DNA from: Bos javanicus
Taxonomy: Eukaryota; Chordata; Mammalia; Artiodactyla; Bovidae
Reading direction: 5' to 3'
Assembly: GCF_032452875.1 (NCBI RefSeq)
Contig: NC_083868.1
Location: 97,494,537-97,558,536 of the forward strand
DNA length: 64,000 nt
The translations under genes were made by a program, and so were the position numbers. The notes beneath the pieces were generated by a model. It did no database searches and had not been told where the DNA came from. It saw only the letters and a list, made by a program, of their open reading frames with translations. This document shows positions 52,996-64,000 of this stretch, in pieces. Positions within the stretch are counted from its first letter, which is position 1, and each line of letters opens with the position of its first letter.

Positions 52996-55900
52996 CTGAA
53001 AATAAGAACAGCATCAGCTCACATCACAATGGACTGGGGACGGTTATAGCTCTTTGTTCTGGTATGCGATATGTGATTTTCAAAATATGGAGAATGGAAT
53101 ATAGCTAGAACTCTAAACCTTATCTTCTCTCTTTTTCAGTTGGCCAGTCATCCAGGCAAAGACTTTTTTTGAAGTATTTGGTGCTCTTACATGCCAGGCA
53201 TGGTTCTAGGGAAACAGCAGTTGAATTATCAGTATCACTTAGTCGGTGGAGCTCACATTCCAGTGAGGGGAAAAGACGATAAACAAGAAACACATGACTG
53301 TATAATCTGACAGATGGTGACAAGTGCCACGGAGATAACAGTGCACAGCAAGGGGAATGGGTGTGCCTGTATTCTGCCTTCTCTCTTGTTCTGGGACCAC
53401 CTGTGCTCCTACCTACAGGTAATCATCGCTTGTTCTTTTTTTTTAATTGAACTTATTTTATATTGGGGTATAGCCAATTACTATTTTGATAGTTATAGGT
53501 AAACAAAGAAGGGATTCAGCCAAACGAATACAAATATCCATTCTCCCCTAAATGCCCCCCTACCCAGGCTGCCACATAATACTGAGCAGAGTCCCCTGTG
53601 CTATACAGCCCTCACTTGTTCTTGAGATCTTCTTTCCTAATATCCACTCAGGAACATCCCTTCTCTAGTAGACTCTTCATACCTGCCAGTGGCTCCCCAT
53701 TTCTCTCAGAATAAAACTCAAGTCCTGGTCTCTTGCCTTCTGAGACAGCCCATGCTTTCTCTGTGGAGTGTTCCTCCCAAGGTCCTTTTCACCTTTTGAG
53801 ACCAACAGCATTTTGTCTGTGGAATGTGTATACGTGTGTGCTCAGTCAGTTCAGTCCTGTCCAGCTCTTTGCAACCCCACGGACTGTAGCCCACGAGGCT
53901 CCTCTGTCCACGGGATTCTCCAGGCAGGAATACTGGAGTGGGTTGCTGTGTTCTTCTCCAGGGGATCTTCCCAACCCAGGGATTGAACCTGTGTCTCTTG
54001 CGTCTCCTGCATTGGCAGATGGATTCTTTACCACTGCACCACCTGGAATGTGTATCTCTCTAAATAAATCCACTTCTTAAAAACACAAACAAAAACCCAA
54101 AATTCAAGTCCTTGCATTTGCTTACAAAGCCCTATCGATCTTTCCCCACCCTCCGGACCTCTTCACTCTCCCCTTGCTCACTCGCTCCAGCCATGCAGGC
54201 CTCTTCGCTGCTCAGATGCACATAGGCACCATCTCAGCTCAGGGCCTTGGCTTTTGCTGCTTTCTCTGCCTGGAACACTCTTCCTAATATTCAGATGGTT
54301 CGTGCCTCCACTTCTTCAATAACCTGCTTGATTGTCATTGCTATGAACTGAGTTATGTTCCCCCCAATTCATGTGTTGAAGTTTTAAACCCTAATGTGTT
54401 GGTATTTGGAGACGGGGCCTTGTAAGGTAATGAGGTTTAGATAAGCTCGTAAGGGTGAGGTTCTCATGATGGAATCAGTGCTCTTACAAAAAGAGACAGA
54501 CAGCTTGCTCTCTCTGTCATAGGAGGATGCAGTGAAATGGCAGCAACTGTGAGGCAGGAAGGGAAGCTCTCACCACACTGGCACCACGATCCTGGACTTC
54601 AAGCCTCTAGAATGTGAGAAAATATATTTCTGTTGTTCAAGCCACCCAGTCTATGATCTATTGTAATATATTGTAATAGTTGCTTGAGACAGTCAATTTC
54701 CCAAAGAATCCTACACTGACCATCTCACTAAACTGAAACTTCTATAAAGTTCTTTTTTTTTTTTTTAAGATACAAATGAGCTTATTTACAAAACAGAAAT
54801 AGATTCCCAGACTTAGAAAACAAACTTATGGTTACCAGAGGGGAAGGGTTGTGGGGAGAGATAGATTGGAAGTTTGGGATTGGCGTGTACACACTGCATA
54901 TTTAAAATGGATAATCAACAAGGACCTACTGTATAGCACAGGGAACTCTGCTCAGTGTTACGTAACAACCTAAATGGGAAAAGAATTTGAAAAAGGATAT
55001 TAACACATGTATATGTATAACTGAATCACTTTGATGTAGACCTGAGATCAACACATTATTAATCAACTAGGCCCCAATATAAAATAAAAATAAAAAAAAA
55101 ATAAAAAGAAGCAGCAGCTAACAGAGCAAGATCAGATGGAAGGAGACTAAATAGAGTAAGTGGCTACTTTGGTAGTCCAGTGAAATGGAAGAGCAGTCTG
55201 AACCCTACCAGGGTTTTCCTATCTAAATACATGTTTTGACCAAAAAATAAAATAAAATAAAATCCCTATAATACACACACACACACTCACACACACACAC
55301 ACACACACAACTTTTGGCAACCTCAGTTCTCCTTAGCTTGAACTTTTTTCCAATACCACTTAATCACTTTCTAACATATGATTATGTTAGAAACAACATA
55401 ATCACTTTCTAACATCACTTAGAAATCACTTTCTAACATATATTATGTGTTACACTTCATGTTCTTACTCTCACCACATCAGGCTTTAAGCAATAGAGGA
55501 CAGAAATATTTGCCCATTTTGTTCAGTAATGTATTTCCAGCGCCTAGAACGGTGCCAGGTACATAGTTGCAGCTCAGTAACTGTGTTGAATGAATGAATG
55601 AATGAGGTGGGTGGAGGTATGCTGTTTTATATAAGGGGGCTTGAGGACAGGTGTATGGATATTTGAAGAGACTGAACTAAGTGAGGGCCACAGTCTTGCC
55701 CACACCTGGGGGGAAGCACCTCTGGACAGAGAGGCAGAAGCACGCACGAGGCTTGAAGTAGAGCGAAAATGGGAAGGATGAGACGGAACCTGAAAGCAGC
55801 AGACCAGCTAAGGTGATGACTTTCCAGGGAAGCAGCAGTGCCCAGGAGAGGGATTCTGGAAATTCACAAGGCTTTTTGCGTGTTAAGATTCAACAGAGTT

Positions 55901-58900
55901 CAATTGTGCGCCCCTTACTTTGGTCCACAGAGACTTTCCAAGCTTGTTCAGGCTTGGATATGTTAGAAGCAACTCATTTCCAGAGCTTCAACTCTCATCC
56001 GTCCCCCTCCCTAAAATGTGTCTGACAAGGAACACAACTGCTGACCTTCCAGTCCCACCTCGAGTCCCACTGCCCCTTCACAACTCCCCATTTGGCAGCC
56101 CCTCATCCATTTGAATCTGACCAGGGTGGGTTGCCCAAGACTCCAAAAACCTTGGGGGCACTGAAAAAGGGATAATTCAAAACAGATGTATTGATGTTGG
56201 CTCTAAGGACTGGATAACCAATCCTTTTATAAGAGAGGTGATTTCCAGCTCTTTGCCTTCAAGAAAATTGAAGTTGATTGGTCAGCTGAGAGCCTACTAT
56301 CTAATTTCTGGGGGCTATATCTGGAATGAATTCAGAGATGTGTGAAGCACTGACATTTAAAGCAAAACAATACAGGCAAACAAATTTTTTCCATTCTTTT
56401 CCTTGTCAACTTATAAATTTGAACAAGCTTTCTCAGCATTTCTTCTGTAAAATAAAAAATAGGAATGGAACTGATGCCAAACCCTATTTCATTCTAGCAA
56501 TAAGTAATATTTATGCAAGGACATATAAACTCTTAAAAGTCCTTTGGACTGCAAGGAGATCAAACCAGTTAATCCTAAAGGAAATAAACCCTGAATATTC
56601 ACTGGAAGGACTGATGCTGAAGCTGAAGCTCCAATACTTTGGCCACCTGATGTGAAGAACTGACTCACTGGAAAAGACCCAGATGCTGGGAAAGACTGAA
56701 GGCGAAAGGAGAAGAGGACAGCAGAAGATGAGAAAGTTAGATAGCTTCACCAACTCAATGGACATGAATTTGAGCAAGCCCTCGGAGATAATAAAGGACA
56801 GGGAAGCCTGCCTTGCTGCAGTCCAGGGGGTCACAAAGAGGTGGACACAACTTAGTAATTGAACAACAACAATATATAAACTATGTGAAAAAAAATCTTT
56901 CCAAAAATCCTATATATCAAATAATTGAATATCAAAATTTATACCAGATTTTATATTGTTTTGGTCAATTTTATACTACTACTAATTGCACAAAGACTCA
57001 ATCCAGAATGTTAAAATGCTATGATCATAGAAAAAAAGTTTAATTTACATAAAACTTTTGTAGCTAGAAATATGAAAGGTGATCTGTAAATTATTTAGAT
57101 TATATATACACACACACACACACACACACATATTAAGGTCAATTCTAAAGGGAAAGTAGAATGGAAATACATGTTCAAGAAGAAAAATAAATGACAAAAT
57201 TTTTGCATGTCAAGTAAGAGTTTGTTCAAATATTTTGTAAATTGATGTTTACTGATATCAAAGTAAATCCTTTGCAATGACTAAACTTAATGACACAAAA
57301 AGGTCTAATATCAATTTTAAAATGTGCAAGAGGGCACATTGTTCAAAATACTTCTAGGAAGTATCCTAAAAATGGTTAAGTAATTTCATTCTTCCAGTGT
57401 AGTCATCCCTGAGTATATACATACTAAAATTAATATTTCAATACAAACTACTTTTCTTTTGTATTACAGTTTGGGCATTATTTTGATTTATTAAAATTAT
57501 GTTTGTGGTAGTTTATGTTATCTATGAGTCAAATTTAAAAAGAGTAAGGGAAGTTTCACATAATATTTATTAGAGAAGGGAGGGTGTTAGGTCTGATTTG
57601 ATTGAGGGCCATTGATAAAGAGTCTTACAAACCAAAGACTAATTTTTATTCGGGGTAAAATGGAGAGTTGTTGATTTCAGCAAAGTACAGCAAGATTTGA
57701 CCTAGGTTTCAACAGCGTAGGTCTGACTGCTCAGTGGAAGAATACATATGGTAGGGGAAGCAGGCAAGTAACAAGGGACACTAGTTGGAGGACTAATGCA
57801 GTCATCTGGGTGTGAGATGATGCAGGCCTGGACCAGCTGAATGGAGAATACTGAATACTGATTGTAGTGGACACATTCCTGGGCTCTGGGGTATCCTTAT
57901 GTCTCCACCGGCTTAGTAGGCAATGAAGATCTTAACCCTTTGAAGCTATGTTGGTGGCAGAGCACAACTCTGGCCTCTAGACCTGTGCTCCACAGTGCTT
58001 TCATTTTTAACTTTTCAGGCTTATCTGACTGAGTTAACATAAGCCTTTCACTCCAGTGATTAGTCCAACAGTTTTAGATCATTTAGGGGTTTGAAGTTTT
58101 GGTTTCTTTTGCCTGTTTGTTGGCTTCTTATCTGACAAAGAGAAAAGGAACAGGAAAGACAAAAACATGCTAGGATTTTTGTTTAAAAATCTCTTGCTTA
58201 GGCCTGGGGATGTAAAAATATTCAATAAGTAAGAATCACAATTCTCAAAATGTAGATGTGCAAAGAGCAGCCCTATAGGATAATCTGTAAAGTTTAGCAA
58301 TACCCTACTCCGAGCAACTGTGAATATGTTATTCAAAATCGTTGCTTATTTTACCTTTGTTGCCAATTCTTTCATATTTCTCCTTTCTCTAAGGTATTCC
58401 CACACAGCTTCAGTGCCTTTGGCACACACCGACATTGGGGGTTCTTCCATGGGGTTGCCCGTTAGTGTCAGAACTTCTAGATTCACTAGACTATCCAAAT
58501 TCTCTGGAAGATAAGTGATCAAGTTGTCCTCGAACCGTAATTCTTTCAAAGCTGAAATTAATTTTTAAAAAATAATGTCTTAAAAACTAGCAAAATTAAA
58601 GCATACATTGCTTAGTCCAAACACTTTGAAATGTGTATGTCCTGTTAGACCATGTAACAAAAAAATTTAATGTTTTATAACAACTCAGAGTTGTTGAAGT
58701 CAGTGTAAATAAGTGTTAGAGACAGGAAAATAGTAAATACTAAAAAATGTTGAGACTGTTCCATTCCTCCAGAGATTAAGGACAGAATCAGGAGATGACT
58801 AAGGAGTGTCGCAGATCCAACCCTGTGGCCATGCTTTTTTTTGAATTTATCTTTTACTGCGCCGGGTCTTGGTTGCTGCATGTAGGCTTGCTCTTGTTGC

Positions 58901-61576
58901 AACAAGTGGGAGCTACACCCTAGCTGTGGGGCGTGGGCTTCTCTTTGCAGTGTCTTCTCTTGCTGCAGAGCACTGGCTGTAGGGAGCTTGGGTTTCAGTA
59001 GTTGTGGTACATGGGCCTACTTGCTTGTGGGATCTTCCCAGACCAGGAATTGATACCGTGACTCCTGCATCGATAGGTGGATTCTTAACCACTAGACCAC
59101 TAGGGAAGTCCTGCTGCCAATCTTGGAATGGCCCATGAGTAGGCAACAGAATCCACTCATATTCCTTCATCTTTTTTTCATTAAAAAATAGTCACAGTTT
59201 TAAAATATATCTATAAACCTGAAGATTCAGCACAATATGGCAAATAAACATTTTTTAAAATCTGGTTCTAGGAGGATCTCAGCAAAAACCTGTTATTTTA
59301 CAAACACAGAGTGGTTTAGCCTAGTGGAAAATCTTTGCATATTCAAATATGAATGATGTATGATTTTTCATGGCAATCAAATAGGTCCACCCCCCTCAGC
59401 CCCAACTGCCTTGCTAATATTATTACTCTGGGTCAATCCTTTTCCTTTCTCTCATAAGTGACTTAGTGATCTAATGCAAATTTACTACAGGATCCCCAAG
59501 CCCAAATTCTGGCAGATAATAGGTATTCAGTAAGTTTTGGTTCACAGTATAATGGCTATGAGGATGAATGCCAATCTTCAAAGCAGTTGATATTTTCTTT
59601 TCAATTCCCAGTAAACTAACTGCCTTTGTGTGGCTTTCAGCTGTACCAATCAGGTACATCGCCTTCCCCATATCACCAACTAAGAAGCTCTGCAAGGAGA
59701 TTACGGGGTAGGTCTAAACTCTCAACATTGAAAAGTGAAGTTGCTCAGTCATGTCTGACTCTTTGTGACCCCATGGACTGTAGCCTACCAGGCTCCTCCG
59801 TCCATGGGATTTTCCAGGCAGGAGTACTGGAGTGGGTAGCCATTTCCTTCTCCAGGGGATCTTTCCAACCCAGGGATTGAACCAAGGTCTCCCGCACTGT
59901 AGGCAGAAGCTTTTACCGTCTGAGCCACCAAAGAAGTCTCCTCAACATTCAGACTGATCTTTAGTAGTACAAGGATGCCTTCCATCATGGGAAATGCTAG
60001 TCAAACTCCACTGGGTTGTAGATCTACAAAGATTTCTCACCTTGTGCTTGGCAAATAGCATCTGGGAGTTGCTTAATTAGATTGCAGTGGCAATCAAGAA
60101 TTTCCAAGTTAGGCATTGATCCCAAGGATACAGGCAGGTATTCGAGATGATTGTTCTCAATATACAGCTCTTTAAGATTCTGAATAACAGAAGAGTATGT
60201 TATCATACCATAATAAAAGAATTATGGTAACTAGAATCACCTATGAGTTCCCATGTTCTTTCAATGAGAATATTATTCATTAGGATTAAGGGGAAAACAC
60301 ATTTAAAGAATCATCAACAAAAAAAAATATAATTATTCTTGAGTTAAGCCATTAGTCATGGTTCCAGGTATATAGGGAAAAGAGAACATGGGAATCTAGT
60401 GTTTATTTGTTTCACTATAACTTAATGCAGAAAAACAATTCGGATCATTTAAATACAAATATAATTTGTTCCCTTTTAATAGTTAATTATCTGTGGCAGT
60501 TGCTATAGAACTGCAATTGCCTCAGTTATCAATCCAGCATTGCCCATGCGGAAGTAGCCAAAATGTACAGAGAACAGGTTGACTATTTTCAGATTCACTG
60601 GGTAAAAATTTAATGTTTGCATTTCACCCTAAAATTCTGGAGAGTGTGGCATGACACGTATAAGGAGCAAATTGATGAAAGGAGTTCTGTGAACACAGAG
60701 CAAAGAAACCAAGAATTAGGAACAGGTGAGAAGTACCCGCGCTGTGTATGTCATCACTCAGTCCATGGCTGAGAGCTATGTAGTGGCTTACACCTACTTT
60801 ATTATTATTAAAAGTGTAGCACCAGGAACATGAAAAAATCATGCTTTAAAGCATGCATACATAAAAACACATTGGTATAGCTACTTTGAATAATGTTATG
60901 TTGCTCTTCTGGGGTTTAGCATAGTTCTGTGGACCCATCTTCAGCATGAACCTGTTGCAATAGGTAAATAAACCATGATATGCTTTCCACCATGCAGGAA
61001 GGGGAATCAGACTCATGCAAAATGCAGATTCCTGGCTACATCATCTATATGACACTTTAACTTCAAAGTAGTACAACTTTCAGAGAATACTTTTTAAAAG
61101 TGGAAATTAATTGGAGAGTGATATGGCTCAATTTTGCAAATAAAACATGCCAAACCACACAGAAGGAATGAGTATGCCCTGACATATACAAGACCAGTCA
61201 CAATAAAATGTTCAAGTGTGGATCCTGTGGTTGTTCAGGAAGACAGTGGAAGCCTCAAAGTGTAATAATGACTTGTTGGGAGCTAGAAATCTAGTATAGA
61301 TGATTCCACATGCAACCTGTGAGAATACAACCATGTTTTCTCATATCAGCCAAGGAATCAGTGGGCATATACTTCTTTGCCTGCTCATTTGGGGAGGCTT
61401 ACCTGTAGTCTCTTAATGCATTCTGGCAGATGGGTAAGCTTGGCTCCCTCATCTTGGCCAATGTATAATTTCTCTAAAGACGCTAAAGAAAGGATCTCTT
61501 TTGGAAATGAAGAGAACTGATTTCCCGTTAGTCCAAGAATCTTCAGTTTTGAAAGTGAACCGAAGTCTGAAGGTAA
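52846..61576 (-). CDS. LRRIQ4: LRRIQ4 gene, last four coding exons (5' part outside window)
   Basis: Leucine-rich repeats and IQ motif containing 4. It is an SDS22/typical-type LRR protein with a C-terminal calmodulin-binding IQ motif, and human expression is mainly testis/ciliated as I recall. Four exons were found on the - strand in transcription order: 61576-61403, 60179-60041, 58551-58355 and 52995-52846. Their lengths are 174, 139, 197 and 150 nt; phases 0/0, 0/1, 1/0 and 0/stop fit each other perfectly and give 219 residues plus stop. Human LRRIQ4 is about 560 residues, so this is roughly the C-terminal 40 percent. No exon with more LRRs was seen between 61,577 and 64,000. All visible splice sites are canonical and no stops interrupt the frame. 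It converges with LRRC31. Confidence 0.9.
53440..53612 (-). mobile_element. Artiodactyl L1 3' UTR fragment
   Basis: Reverse orientation: ttttatattggggtatagcc ... cccctgtgctatacagcc. Confidence 0.65.
53625..54335 (+). mobile_element. L2 LINE remnant split by a Bov-tA
   Basis: cctgccagtggctccccatt, caaagccctatcgatctttc, ctctgcctggaacactcttc are typical L2 phrases. The Bov-tA at 53832-54044 interrupts it. Confidence 0.65.
53832..54044 (-). mobile_element. Bov-tA SINE with target duplication
   Basis: The 11-bp duplication ggaatgtgtat is at 53821-53831 and 54045-54055. Confidence 0.93.
54340..54705 (+). mobile_element. MaLR-type LTR
   Basis: aattcatgtgttgaagtttt, tatttggagacggggccttg, ttctgttgttcaagccaccc. 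A better-preserved relative of the 4108 element. Confidence 0.65.
54760..55105 (+). mobile_element. Artiodactyl L1 3' UTR
   Basis: aggacctactgtatagcaca and a tail of aaaataaaaataaaaa; same landmark as the 1546 copy. Confidence 0.75.
55273..55309. repeat. (CA)n microsatellite
   Basis: acacacacacacactcacac and on: dinucleotide run with one interruption. Confidence 0.9.
55500..55610 (+). mobile_element. L2 3' end
   Basis: acggtgccaggtacatagtt and tgttgaatgaatgaatgaat. Confidence 0.6.
56533..56872 (+). mobile_element. Old BovB 3' end
   Basis: More diverged than the other copies: LKVLWTARRSNQLILKE frame, then gaagcctgccttgctgcagt ... ttagtaattgaacaacaaca. Confidence 0.85.
57109..57131. repeat. 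(AC)n microsatellite
   Basis: Pure dinucleotide run after an AT-rich stretch, inside the last LRRIQ4 intron. Confidence 0.9.
57132..58354. other. LRRIQ4: LRRIQ4 last intron, unassigned part
   Basis: No gene or clear repeat recognised. Confidence 0.35.
58355..58551 (-). CDS. LRRIQ4: LRRIQ4 exon (second from the end), last LRRs and cap
   Basis: The acceptor is ttaatttcag and the donor is ACAAAG|gtaaaa; the exon is 197 nt, phase 1 in and phase 0 out. The first codon is completed to Ala, giving QA-LKELRFEDNLITYLPENL. Then come VNLEVLTLTGNPMEEPP, which closes the LRR domain, and the helical VWEYLRERRNMKELATK linker. The frame is open. Confidence 0.9.
58840..59112 (-). mobile_element. Long CHR-type SINE
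   Basis: actgcgccgggtcttggttg to accactagggaagtcctg. Confidence 0.78.
59730..59940 (-). mobile_element. Bov-tA SINE with target duplication
   Basis: The 9-bp duplication ctcaacatt is at 59721-59729 and 59941-59949. Confidence 0.92.
60041..60179 (-). CDS. LRRIQ4: LRRIQ4 exon (third from the end), LRRs
   Basis: The acceptor is tctgttattcag and the donor is CACAAG|gtgaga; the exon is 139 nt, phase 0 in and phase 1 out. It encodes NLKELYIENNHLEYLPVSLG, SMPNLEILDCHCNLIKQLP and DAICQAQ. It follows directly on the KRLQ of the previous exon to make a proper LRR. A Bov-tA SINE (59730-59940) sits about 100 bp downstream in the intron. Confidence 0.9.
60180..61402. other. LRRIQ4: LRRIQ4 intron
   Basis: A/T-rich; no repeat or gene recognised. 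Confidence 0.4.
61403..61576 (-). CDS. LRRIQ4: LRRIQ4 exon (fourth from the end), LRRs
   Basis: The acceptor is atatttccag and the donor is CTACAG|gtaagc; the exon is 174 nt, in phase 0 at both ends. It encodes LPSDFGSLSKLKILGLTGN, FSSFPKEILSLASLEKLYIG and HLPECIKRLQ, two and a half LRRs of the LxxLxxLxLxxNxxxxLP type. The frame is open. The previous exon must lie upstream of 61,577 and was not found in the window. Confidence 0.9.
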
Positions 61577-63554
61577 CTGGAAATATTTCAAAAAGATAAG
61601 TTTCAGATCAGGATTATTTTTAAAAGTAAGAAAATAAACTGGGCTTTTAGTTTTGAGGAAGATTTTTTTTTTTTAAAAAAGGGAGAAATTTAGCGTCTCC
61701 GGCAGATGCAAAGTTGGCCCATATGTTTGCATCTATGGTATTTGTACTTGTAGATCAAAAGTCTGGAGTTCTACTTTTCCCCCAACCTCTGTGCTCTTTA
61801 CTTGCATGCTCTGGATAAAGTTAGAGCAATTTTTAACCTATGTTATTGCAAATTTTTCAACTATGGTATAGCAAATGCTTGACACTACTGAAAGAAAAAG
61901 TACAAAGCTTATTAGTATACTATTGCAACTATAATATTCATAATTAATTCAGTTATTGGCACTGATCAATTTAGTAACGTAATATCCATCCTAAAAGGCT
62001 TTAGGTCAGCAATTTTGAAACCTTAGTTAAAATACCAGTTGGAAGGAAACAATGAAGACCATTATAATCATATCTTCTTCCCTGCAGTGAATCTCAAGGC
62101 TATGTGCCCTGGTATTAGGCAGGCATTGCACAGATTCCTAGACTTTCAGAGTTGGAAGGCCTTAAAAAGGTCCCTGTTCTTACCCTCTTCTATGGTGGTT
62201 GGATATGTTCCATAGCTAGCCATCCAGCTCTTACTTAAACACTACCTCCTGGGATGAAAAGATCATTGGATAAAGACCACTTGGATTTCCTTCTACATAC
62301 TCAATTTCCTTCTCCTGTCAAAATCTGTGTCACTAATACATCCCCTATTGACCTCTTGCTGGACCTCTGGAACCACATGGAAAATCTCATTCTTTAAATA
62401 CATGACACAATCACCCTACTGAATAAGTTATGTAGATGCCTATTTTCTTGTAGGAAAAAAAGGCCCAACTCTTGAATGTTAATAACTTAATTCATTTTGA
62501 ACCACTTCTGTTACCTGGCTTGATTCTTCACTGGGCAACCTTTCCTCATAGGTCCCTGCTTAAACCTTGGCTTTCCTTCCACCCATTCCCTAACCTGCCA
62601 TTCTATTTTTCATGAGAATGGTTAGTAGAGTTCAGCTCAACCCAACCTCTCCCTAGATGGGTGGAATAGGTAAATAATTAGTGAATAGATTATCCCCATA
62701 GTAGGCTTTCTTTTGACCTATAGGCAAAAGTTTCAAACACTTGGAATAAACCATAAGGCATTTTCCTCTTTGTTATGTAAGGTGAGGGCTTATTTTCTTA
62801 AAAAGTTATAAAACATTTTCAGTTTTATTTACATCTAGAAAAAGAAAACTCAGAACAAGTCAATGTCCAGAGAAACTGATGTTTAAGCTTTCCTTCTTTG
62901 CTATTTCAAAATTCTTCATCAGGCCCTTAGATCCCTTCAATGCAAAGTGTCTGCATTTAGTGCAGTCCTAAATAACAGGGAAAGATTTATCAACCTAACC
63001 ACTTCATTATAACCCAGTCATTTCATTCGTACTGCTATATTCTTAGCTCATGGGTTTAGCATTACTTTTTCAAAAGCCCACTGAATATCTAAAGATTTTT
63101 TTCCCAAGATATTCAAGAGCCAATAATTAATACCATCATAGTCATATTATAGCAGAAATAAATTTGGATGTACAGAAAGCCTGCAGAGAATCAGGTGAGA
63201 ATTATTGCTGACAGTATAACTGAGCCGTAGCCATTCTGAAACTTGAGTTTTCTCCCTTAATTGTGTGCATGTAAAGTGTTGCCTGCCAAATCAGTAAACA
63301 AAGGATGTAGCAACCATTGAGCCACTGCAACCACTGGACCATGAACCCTGAGGGAACTCAGGATGGGAAGAACAGAATATTGGCCTTAGATAGCTAAGGC
63401 TCATATCAAAAGAATGATTTCAATGAAGTCATTGAAATACATGATTTCCATGAACCCAGACTCTTGCATCTTCCCATATATAGAAAAGTACTGAATTCAT
63501 TAACTTGAGAATTTGGTTTTCTTTAGGGATGAATGTTTTTGTTTTGTTTTTGTT
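61577..63554. other. LRRIQ4: LRRIQ4 intron, no further exon seen
   Basis: I searched the - strand for LRR phrases (LxxLxLxxN) with splice sites and found none, so the upstream coding exon is presumed beyond the window. Confidence 0.45.
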
Positions 63555-63673
63555 TCTTGACTGTACCTGGTCTTAGTTGTGGCATGTGGGATCTAGTTCC
63601 CCAATCAGGGATTGAACCTGGGCCCCTGCATTGAGAGCACAGGATCTTAGCCACTAAACTACCAGGGAAGTCA
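63555..63673 (-). mobile_element. CHR-type SINE
   Basis: ttgactgtacctggtcttag to actaccagggaagtc. Confidence 0.78.
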
Positions 63674-64000
63674 GAATTTGTGAATTAATTTCTTTAATTA
63701 ACAGTTAAATCATATGAAGTTTTGACTACGTGTTCTTTGTTGTGAAAAGTCCTACATATCCTGGCTCCTCCCTTATCTCGGTGGAGCAGTCCCTCTGAGC
63801 TATCTGAGAGGCTGCTTTCTGGGCTTAAGTCCTCAGTTCTGTCCACCAAATAAAACACAGTACTCAACTTTTAGGTTGTCCATCACTTTTGCAGTCAACA
63901 ATAGGAATGGACCATACACATAAAATCCATGTAGGTTTACATGAAAAGTCAGCTATTTTTGTCTCCACCTAGGCAAGAAAAAGCTACTGGCTAGGCTTCA

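Noticed and set aside
58346..58549. Small LRR open frame read as a free-standing gene
   Set aside because: It starts at TTG, not ATG, and is bounded by splice sites whose phases join it to other LRRIQ4 exons.
61577..64000. Large 5' coding exon of LRRIQ4
   Set aside because: No LRR-coding stretch with splice sites was found on the - strand; presumed beyond 64,000.

Overview
This is a eukaryotic window, from a ruminant and most likely a bovid. The evidence is the dense set of Bov-tA and Bov-A2 SINEs, CHR-type tRNA-Glu SINEs, BovB (RTE-clade) LINE fragments and artiodactyl L1 3' ends, together with two mammalian leucine-rich-repeat genes split into short exons with GT/AG junctions. I cannot tell cattle from sheep, goat or another bovid. 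Most long open frames here are BovB or SINE sequence and not host genes.

Layout. Positions 1 to about 24,000 look intergenic. They hold an inverted-orientation L1 3' end, an ERV-like LTR fragment, MaLR LTR pieces and a cluster of BovB copies (7.9-15.8 kb, in both orientations). From 24,073 to 50,766 on the + strand lies LRRC31, of which I can place nine coding exons. From 61,576 down to 52,846 on the - strand lie the last four coding exons of LRRIQ4, ending with the IQ-motif exon. The large 5' coding exon of LRRIQ4 is not seen and should lie beyond position 64,000. The two genes are convergent, with stop codons 2.08 kb apart, which matches the LRRC31/LRRIQ4 neighbourhood of human 3q26.2 as I remember it.

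The main biological point is the state of LRRC31. Eight of the nine exons keep an uninterrupted leucine-rich-repeat frame, with four central exons of exactly 168 nt and all junctions in phase 1. Exon 1, however, has an in-frame TAG at codon 52 with apparently homologous coding sequence continuing to the splice donor. Exon 3 seems to have lost its original acceptor and to have a substitute 24 nt downstream that keeps frame. Exon 6 has no clean GT donor at the in-frame position; the nearest GT is 4 nt downstream and would shift the frame. Either the gene is recently decaying in this lineage, or translation starts at a Met in exon 2 and splicing has been rewired. LRRIQ4 looks intact as far as it is visible.

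The second point is retrotransposon biology. One BovB copy (11,756-12,615) has the inverted 5' segment expected from twin priming and is flanked by a perfect 12-bp target duplication. Across the window, BovB, Bov-tA and Bov-A2 insertions share target duplications of about 9-12 bp, as expected if one endonuclease serves them all. Limits: family names are recalled by eye and not computed, repeat edges are approximate unless a target duplication is given, and comparison with human LRRC31/LRRIQ4 is from memory.
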